Assembly (NCBI RefSeq): GCF_000208745.1
Contig: NC_030853.1
Span: 3,513,190-3,577,189, forward strand
Reading direction: 5' to 3'
DNA: 64,000 bases
Source of the DNA: Theobroma cacao
Lineage: Eukaryota; Streptophyta; Magnoliopsida; Malvales; Malvaceae
Both the position numbers and the translations under genes were made by a program. The notes beneath the pieces were generated by a model that saw nothing but the letters and a program-made list of their open reading frames with translations, searched no databases and had not been told where the DNA came from. Positions 56,899 to 64,000 of the stretch are shown here, in pieces (within the stretch, counting starts at the first letter, position 1; every line of letters starts with the position of its first letter).

Positions 56899-57928
56899 TA
56901 AGGGTGAGCAGCGGTCGGTTGCAATCGAGCAACCAACAGCAACCATCGGTAATGTCGATCGACCTCGTTGGTCGATCGGTTCTGTCCTCTGGGGGGACTC
57001 TTTCCCCCTCGAACCGACCAAATAACTGACCAGTGATTAGCTTTGGTTTTCAAGGGGGTGAAAGTACAAAAATGTCCCTCATTAAACACCCCCCTCCGCC
57101 CCCCATAAGGGTAAAGGCATAAAAGCAGCAGCCCTAAAGACCTAAACCAGCTCTGCAACTCTCATATTTTCTCCCTTTCCCCCGATAGCCTGACCCCTCT
57201 ATTTTCTCCTTTCCTTTTTCGCCTCTCCAGCTCTCCCTCTCATAATAACCTTTTGGCCAATATGAATGGCACTTGTTTGAATATGAGATCTATGGCTGTG
57301 ATGATTTTGCTTTATATAGACTGGAGCTAAAGCTTGCCAATGAAAAGAAGAGTCCTAAAGTAAAAGTTTCAAAAGATTCGTTTGCTGATCTGTAAAAAAA
57401 ATGGGAAGGCTCACGGCTGAAGTTCCTGAAGATGACAAATCTCCTAGTAAGGGCAAGACAAAGGCTAGTAAGAAGGCAGATGCCAGAAATGTTAGTTCTG
57501 CTCAAGATTAGATGACCATTAAGACTACATGCTGAAATATGGATCTAGTGTTTCTAAACAGTCATCTTGCTGAGAAAATCAACTTGCTGTGGTGGCATAT
57601 AAATGAGCAGTTTTTTGTGCATTTGGCATCGAATGTCATTCTGCATCAAGCTTGCTGTAGTCGCTATATAGACACATATCTTAAGGAGTCATTATCTTCA
57701 ATAACTCTCTTTCTTTTTCCTTCTTCAACTATTGCTTGGTGGCAGTTTTTTTCAACAAGGGGACGGTCGGGCATCACACCATAAATCGAATCGAAATCGA
57801 CCGAACTGACCACCTTAAAAATCGATCGAAATCGATTTTGAGAGGGTGCGGTTCGGTCAATTAATATGATTAAAATTTTTGATCAGTTTTGGGAAAAATC
57901 GAATCGAAACTGACTTTGCACAGCCCTA
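56899..57928. mobile_element. hAT-like non-autonomous DNA transposon
   Basis: Left end TAAGGGTGAGCA and right end TGCACAGCCCTA form the imperfect inverted repeat typical of plant hAT elements (TAGGGxTGxGCA). Subterminal CGGTCGGTT / CGGTTCGGTC and ATCGAT motifs are rich at both ends. The flanks GATAGGAC (56891-56898) and GACAGAAC (57929-57936) are an 8-bp duplication matching at six positions. No transposase. The interior carries an exon-like stretch at 57280-57510. Confidence 0.65.
57280..57510 (+). pseudogene. possible captured gene fragment in the hAT-like element
   Basis: Plus-strand readings [20 protein letters not shown] and, in another frame, GRLTAEVPEDDKSPSKGKTK look like charged eukaryotic protein sequence, unlike the surrounding transposon DNA, and are separated by frameshifts. 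I do not recognise the source gene. It may be a host fragment picked up by the element. Confidence 0.3.
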
Positions 57929-57936
57929 GACAGAAC

Positions 57937-58730
57937 TTACTTATCCAGTGAAAATTTTTTTTTTTTGGGTGGAGTATTCATTTCAAAAACTATTAGACCT
58001 TCGTATAATTTCAATTAAAACTTAAGGGGTCCTGGTATTTATCCTATTTTTTATGAAAAAAAATTACTACATGTTCAATAGGATTACTATCTTCTTTGGA
58101 TAAGTACTGTTTTAAAAATATATATTTAAGAAAAGCTTTTCACTGATTGAAACCAAAACACATAATTATCTCCAATTAATATTAGTTTATCTTTTCCTCT
58201 ACTAGACCAAATTGAAGTCCACTACAACATAATTTATATTTATTGTGAACTTTTTTGTATGGTAGCTACAAGCATCGTGCTAGTTAATATTAAAAGTAAT
58301 AAATATATTTTATAAAATCATCCAAATAACATAAAATATTTTACAAAATGAAATCCAAACAATTAAATATCAAATATTTTTTAAAAAATAAAAATTTACT
58401 TATTTTCTAAAATATAAATCATTACCTGAATTCATGACGAGTAGTAGCTTTATTACTTGAACTCTATACGAATCCGATTATAAAATATCATAATCTTACA
58501 ATAAGATATCCAATTATAAATTGCTAATTGACATTCTTACCTAAATTTTTTAAAAAATAAAAAAGATAAATACTACTCCTATCCTATCAGAAAGCCCTCA
58601 AGATATAAATAAAAAATGAAATATAAGTCCTAAGAGATAAAGCAAGTGTCTGATAAAGCTAAAGAACAAATTAAATAACATTTAGATAAATATGAAAGAA
58701 ACCAAATAAGCAAATCGTCAGGCATAAGGA
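57937..58730. other. AT-rich spacer
   Basis: A/T homopolymers and short direct repeats. No gene or mobile-element domain was recognised. Confidence 0.5.
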
Positions 58731-59989
58731 CGCCAAGCAACATGGCAGCGTCCCAAGCAACGCTGGTTGGTTCTCAACGCATGCTGATGCTGGGTTCTTG
58801 AATTTGTCTTAGGAGAAGGGACCAAGAAAGAGGCAATGCAGTCCTCGTACGAGAAACAAAAGAAAAAACATCAGAGATTTTTACACGTGAGAAATCCAGG
58901 GGAAGACATGACACACGACACACGAGTGAGTCGAGTTGTCTTGGTCTTAGTCCCGCAGAAACTGCGGAAGCCAACTACTACTAACTACCAAACACGGAAA
59001 CTCAAACGCCCCACCCAGGTAGGAGTTTGGGGCTTTAGATTGGGGAGAGATGGGTCTTTTCCCATCGATGTATCTTCTGCTTACATTCGTGGAAGCAGTC
59101 CAGAGAAAGAGAATAAAATATCGCACCTTTTGTCTTCGTTTATAGTTTTCAGCTTAAACCCAGAAAGTCCCACCATCATCAACCTCCATCCATATTTGAT
59201 CGTTCGCCGCTGACCCCAAATTCTCTTTCTATTTGTTTTGATTTTCCACCGCAACCCTCTCTTCAACGTTGTATCTCAGGTGATGATTTTCTTTCGTTCT
59301 TTTGTTGTTGTTTTCTTTTCCAAAGAATAGAAGGAAAAAAGAAAACGGTGATCCTAACACTAACAGATTGGCATCTTTGCTTCCTTTCAATCCCGATTTT
59401 ATGATTGGGTGATCCCAACTTGTTTTCTTAATTGGTCTTTTACTTTTGAATATTGGATGATCCATTCGTGAACAATATATAAATTTTCGATAGATATGGC
59501 GAGGTGTTATTGTTGAAATTCAATTACCTTAATGTTGCAGTTACAGGTCCCCTTTAATTAGTTATTGTTACCCCTTATTTCCAGAATCTTAATGTCAGGT
59601 CAAAACCATGTCTCGCTCCTTTCCTCCCCCAACAAATACAGGCAGATTAAGCCATGCATTGTATTGCTTAAGAGAATGATGAATGAATTGAATTTTATTA
59701 TGAAAACAAAGCAATTACAATCTTGACCAATCACTTGCATGGTGGCTTTTTGTGTTTCTTGCTTGTTGATTTTCACCACTCAATCTTTCAAGATGTCATT
59801 GTAATGTGATCACTATTGAATGAAAAGCAATGATCAAACATATTATGTTTTGATTGTTCATAAACCACTTCCACATCTATAGAATGGTGTTCATACTGTT
59901 CAGCTTCTGACTCTCGCAGTTTAGCTTTGGACGCCCATTTTAGTTGGTTTTATCTGCGGAGGAGTTTTCTGCAGCGGCTGAGTTACACT
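58731..59989 (+). promoter_or_regulatory. promoter and 5' UTR region of the OTU gene
   Basis: Higher G+C than its surroundings from about 58730. A non-coding first exon probably ends at ATCTCAG|GTGATG (59279/59280). The next exon begins after CTCTCGCAG (59919) and contains 70 bases of leader before the ATG at 59990. The intron of about 640 bases in the leader is inferred from these splice-like sites. No clear TATA box was found. Confidence 0.45.
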
Positions 59990-62900
59990 ATGAGGAATGG
60001 AGTACAGCACGTAGGTGAATGTTCCAGCTCAACCTCTTGGAGCAGTCAGCAGGATACTGAGGATGACCAGATGATTGCTGTTGTATTGTCAGAAGAATAC
60101 GCCAAGTTAGACGGTGCTGTTGCTAGACGCCTTTCTGGTCTTGCACCTGTCCCTGTATGATGCCCCACCTCCCCTTTTTTTTTCTCTTTTTTCTGGTTGA
60201 TGTGATATAAGTTCTCTTTAAGCTTTTGTTACCTCCGAACAATGATAAATTTATATATTCTCTTGCTGTTTTATCATTTATCAACACTGCCTCTTCTTAG
60301 GGCCATGGCCTAAATGTTTTACTGTCAATGAAGTTTTTGCTGCATTACTTCTGCATTATGAAAGCAGCCTGATTTGCTTGGTCCTTGCTTATTACATTAA
60401 TTCTGTTACTGCTATAGTTTATTGCTTATTGATTTAAATGAATGAGCATTACTTATCTTATAAATACTTGAAATTTCAGCATGTGCCACGCATAAATTCC
60501 TTTATTCCCAACGTAAGTGATGCAAGTTTGGATCACCAACGCCTTCTACAGAGGTATGTACTTAACATTTTCAAAAGCATGTTTTAAAAGCATTTTAAAA
60601 GTCTTCTAATCTAACTTCATTGGGATGATGTTGAAAAATATCATGAATATACATATCTATGTAGCAGTGTTGATCAAAATTGGAAGGCATCTTGATTGGT
60701 ATACTTTGAATTTATCAATAAAACTGAAGAATTTAACTGATTTACATAAAAGGAATGATTTAGAGGATGAAGTAAAGAATGTTCTAGTGAGAAATTAAGA
60801 GAAAACTGTATGCCATTGAAGTCATGGCTCTTCAAAGTTGCACTGTAATCTATCTGCTGCCACTGCTTTCAAAATTCTTACTTATTTGATGTACCAAAAA
60901 ACTCTTTTTGTTTTGACACAATAGTTTATGAATTTACTCTGTTATTTTCTATTTCAGGTAGATGCTACTATGCTATGGTATCTTAGGATCTGCAACTATG
61001 AATCATCTATAAGACCCAATATCTAAGATAAATACTATCCCTGCATTCTTGCATGCTCAGCGGTCTACCAGCTGGACCTTTCACCTTTCCCACAAAATAT
61101 GTTTTTGTTCACTATTTTTGAAGTGCATGAGTCTTATCCCTTGCAAGGAGTTCAAATGAATATGGTCTATGCTTTCCTCAAAGACTTAGTCTGCAGCAAG
61201 ACATTTGTCTCTCAAATCAGTAGTTCATAAATGTGTGTGCACATCTGCAAGCATCTGCATGCATGCAAAATTGTGTGCATGGCTGCATGTGACTCACAAG
61301 TAGAGCATATACCTATGGAAATATTAAGACTCATGCACCACTCATAAGTAGGTGCATATGACTCATTTGTTAATTGTTTACTTTAAGCTAGCGTCAGTGG
61401 AGAAATATTAAGGCTTATGCAACATGATTTTCTTTGGGTAAGGTCGGATCTAGAGCATATTTTTGCGCCTACTTGGACCTTAACTTCAAGCCTAAATTCT
61501 TGTTCCTCTGTCTAGTGGACATCTTGAAGCTTCCCTCTTCTTGCTTTCTTCTAGAATATGATTGAAAAACTTGTCATTAAGCTTATGCTAGAATGTCGTT
61601 GCCTAGAGGGTGCTACACCTTCTATTGTTTCTTTAGCTTTACATCTTATGTAAAAGTATTCAGCATAATCCTTACTTTTCTCAGGCTCCAAGTTTATGGT
61701 CTATATGAAGTGAAGGTCTCTGGTGACGGAAATTGTCAGGTATATCTAATGAACAGTTCTGGTGAACTTTAATCTCTCATATTATTCACCTCATTCACAT
61801 TCAAGCTTTATGACTAGTTATTCAAATCACATCACCTTGTTTTGCAGTTTCGTGCACTTTCAGACCAGATGTACAAGTCCCCTGAGTATCACAAGCATGT
61901 ACGGAAAGATATTGTTAAACAGGTACAGTGTCTTTGCGGCTTGAGTAGTTATTTTGGTCTAGATGTTTTATGTGTAACTAAATCTCAGGCCCATATTGCT
62001 AATTGTTGAGATCATCTTGTGACCTTGCGGGGATTGAAAATTTTCACCAAGTGCATTGGTGCTTAGTTCTCAATAGGAGATCTATGTATTGTAGGAGGAG
62101 ATATTAGCTTCGTAACCTTTTAAGATAGTCCCAGAGAAAAGTGGTATAAAGCCCAGTAGAAATTTTAACATCTCATGATCATTTTTATATATCTCTATAT
62201 TTTCAATTCTAACTGTTCTCTCCACCAACAGCATCACTCTTCTTCTTAGTGCTCCCATGAATATCTGTCTTTTGTAGTGGCTGTCTCGTCGAGGACAATG
62301 GTGAAGTGTTTTTGCAGCAGCTTCTTCCAGTTTCATCCTCCTATCTAAATCTTAACCATAGCAGTTGTCTAATCCTCACGACATATTTTACCATTCAAAT
62401 TGAAGATATTTACCACTTTTGACTTAGATTAGGGCCAAACTACCACCATGATGTATTCAACACATACCCAACTCTGTATAGAGTCATTTAGACACTGACA
62501 GCATACAAGCTCTTGTTGCTGCTATCTCCTTGAGCAACACTCAAGGGAATCACTGTTCTCTGACCACCATATCAAACATTTCTGCCTTTCCAGATGTTAA
62601 TTATCATTGTTATCCCTTCATTTAGATTGTTTCTTTTTTTGAGCTTATTTGGATTATCAACTGTTTAAAAGTTCACCAATCAAAATTCTCTGAAAAGTAA
62701 ATTGATGGACTTTTAGATTTGTGAAAGATATGCCAGAGACAGGCTAAAAAGAAATATTAAGTAATTGATTTTAAATGATTAATTCTTTTTCTTATTTTGA
62801 TTACTTTTGCATATTCCAGCTTAAAGACCACCGTAATTTGTATGAAGGATATGTTCCAATGAAGTACAAGCGATATTGCAAGAAAATGGCAAAGTATGTT

Positions 62901-64000
62901 GCTTCATTAAGGGTCTTACAACCATTGCTTTTTTGTGACAAATGTTTACTTGAATGGATGCATTTATTATTGAGTTTAGTTGAACTTGATTATTTGCTGG
63001 TAGTGAAGTTTGATTTTTTCTAATCTAATTAGCCTGATTGTGTAGATCTGGAGAATGGGGGGACCATGTTACCTTGCAAGCAGCTTCTGATAAGGTCTTG
63101 TATTCTTTCATAAAATCTGTCATAGTTTGCTGCCTTCTTTTATCATACACTTCTATTAGGTAGTCATGATATATAATTTTTGTATCGAATCATTACTCTT
63201 GACTGTCTTTTTTGCCTTGCTTTCTCCTTTCTTATCTTTAATCCTCCATGGAAATCGGCATACAGATGGTGTAAATACTATTCCAGCTCAAATATTTTGT
63301 TATGCAATTTCTCAGATTTCAGTGATAGACATTGATAGTGACTTTTCCTTCAAAGATACATGCCTTTGCAAAGTTTTCATCTATGATTTAGCCTTTGATA
63401 TGTCTAAGATGTTCATAGATATTTCTTAGATGTTGGCTTTTGTTGGTAGATATATCTGATAATGATATGCATTATGGAAATATTGTTAGAAATATCTGAA
63501 GTGCTTCTTTTTTCTTTTTTTCTAAAGAAAAAAATATTCTTCAATTCTTCTAACTGGTGTAAGTGTGTACTGAGTTTTAATATTCCAAGTAAAATGCCTC
63601 AATAATCTGTTGAGCTTCATTCTAGGTCATAATATCAGTGTCTAATATTCTAATTGTTTATTTGCAGTTTGCAGCAAAGATATGCCTTTTGACATCATTC
63701 AGAGATACTTGTTTCGTTGAAATTATGCCACAATACCAGGCCCCTAAACATGGTAAGACTGGAAAAAGATTGATATAGAAAAAGAAAAACGCTAATTTCA
63801 TACCTTGCAGCAGGTTATCCTTTTTCTTTTAAGTTGTCTACTCTCACTGCCCCTGTCTCTCTTGCGATGTGTGTGCATGTGTGAATGTTGCACGCTTGTA
63901 TATTCTTGAAGTTCAAGGTCCAAACTCTGCTGCCTACTGGAATTCTCAAAATTTTATCCTGCTTGGACATAAAGTCCTATATTTCAATTTGTTTTACCTC
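59990..64000 (+). CDS. OTU-domain cysteine protease (deubiquitinase), 3' end outside the window
   Basis: Coding exons: 59990-60154, 60480-60553, 61685-61739, 61848-61922, 62820-62893, 63046-63094 and 63668-63752. All have GT-AG borders and phases that fit, giving 192 residues so far. The leader segment MRNGVQHVGECSSSTSWSSQ and SEEYAKLDGAVARRL precede the OTU domain: VYGLYEVKVSGDGNCQFRAL with the catalytic Asp and Cys, then LSDQMYKSPEYHKHV, YEGYVPMKYKRYCKKMAK, SGEWGDHVTLQAASDKFAAK and TSFRDTCFVEIMPQYQ. This is the plant OTU9-12 group, which cleaves ubiquitin chains. The catalytic His lies beyond 63752, so completeness cannot be judged. A truncated duplicate lies at 32793-35136. The start is the first ATG in the exon; an upstream in-frame TTG was not used. 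Confidence 0.9.

Noticed and set aside
58836..59213. 125-codon frame upstream of the OTU gene
   Set aside because: Covers the probable promoter and leader; no domain is recognised and it is overlapped by equally plausible minus-strand frames.
59927..59989. Upstream in-frame extension of the OTU protein
   Set aside because: It would need a non-ATG (TTG) start; the ATG at 59990 is simpler.
1..64000. tRNA or rRNA genes
   Set aside because: Only primer-site fragments complementary to tRNA-Met were seen; no cloverleaf or rRNA sequence was recognised by eye.

Overview
This window is nuclear DNA of a flowering plant, most likely a eudicot. It is AT-rich and has intron-split genes with GT-AG junctions. 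Its repeats are typical plant Copia, Gypsy, Helitron, Mutator and hAT elements, and it carries a plant-only DUF761 gene and a plant-mobile-domain relic. I cannot name the species. There is no sign of prokaryotic or organellar DNA.

Layout. (1) 1-21.3 kb is a stack of nested LTR retrotransposons. A decayed Ty3/Gypsy element (about 1.56-4.43 kb) was hit by SIRE-like Copia-A at 4426. Copia-A's 5' LTR was hit by a second member of the same family, Copia-B (5143-20341). Copia-B's gag was hit by a Tekay-like solo LTR (7275-13230), and that LTR holds a Tat/Ogre-like solo LTR (8464-11621). Target-site duplications support three of these four insertions. (2) 21.3-23.9 kb, minus strand, is a broken plant-mobile-domain (MAIN-like) gene. 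(3) 23.9-30.4 kb is intergenic DNA with degenerate minisatellites. (4) 30.4-31.6 kb holds an apparently intact intronless DUF761 ('cotton fibre') gene with a TATA box and G-box. (5) 31.9-38.5 kb holds a DEAD-box RNA helicase gene fused to a HIT-type zinc finger (RH41-like). Upstream of it lie a promoter-bearing duplicate of its first exon and a truncated OTU pseudogene. (6) 38.5-59 kb is a second transposon cluster. It contains a decayed Helitron (Rep/Pif1 helicase relic, RPA-like relic, a captured CD2BP2/LIN1-like fragment), a reverse solo LTR of the SIRE-like family in an RPA-like intron, a reverse Copia with a MULE-like insert, and a hAT-like element. (7) 59.2-64 kb is an OTU-domain deubiquitinase gene that runs off the window.

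How it fits together. The working genes appear to be the DUF761 gene, the RH41-like helicase and the OTU protease. From memory, RH41 and an OTU protease are neighbours in Arabidopsis (AT3G02065/AT3G02070), so this looks like a conserved pair. I infer that the pair was duplicated here. One copy collapsed to RH41 exon 1 plus OTU exons 2-5, and the other was stretched by about 20 kb of transposons. The upstream exon-1 duplicate keeps a GT donor and the promoter-like sequence, while the proximal exon 1 has a GC donor. Helicase transcripts may therefore start at about 32 kb and splice over the OTU pseudogene.
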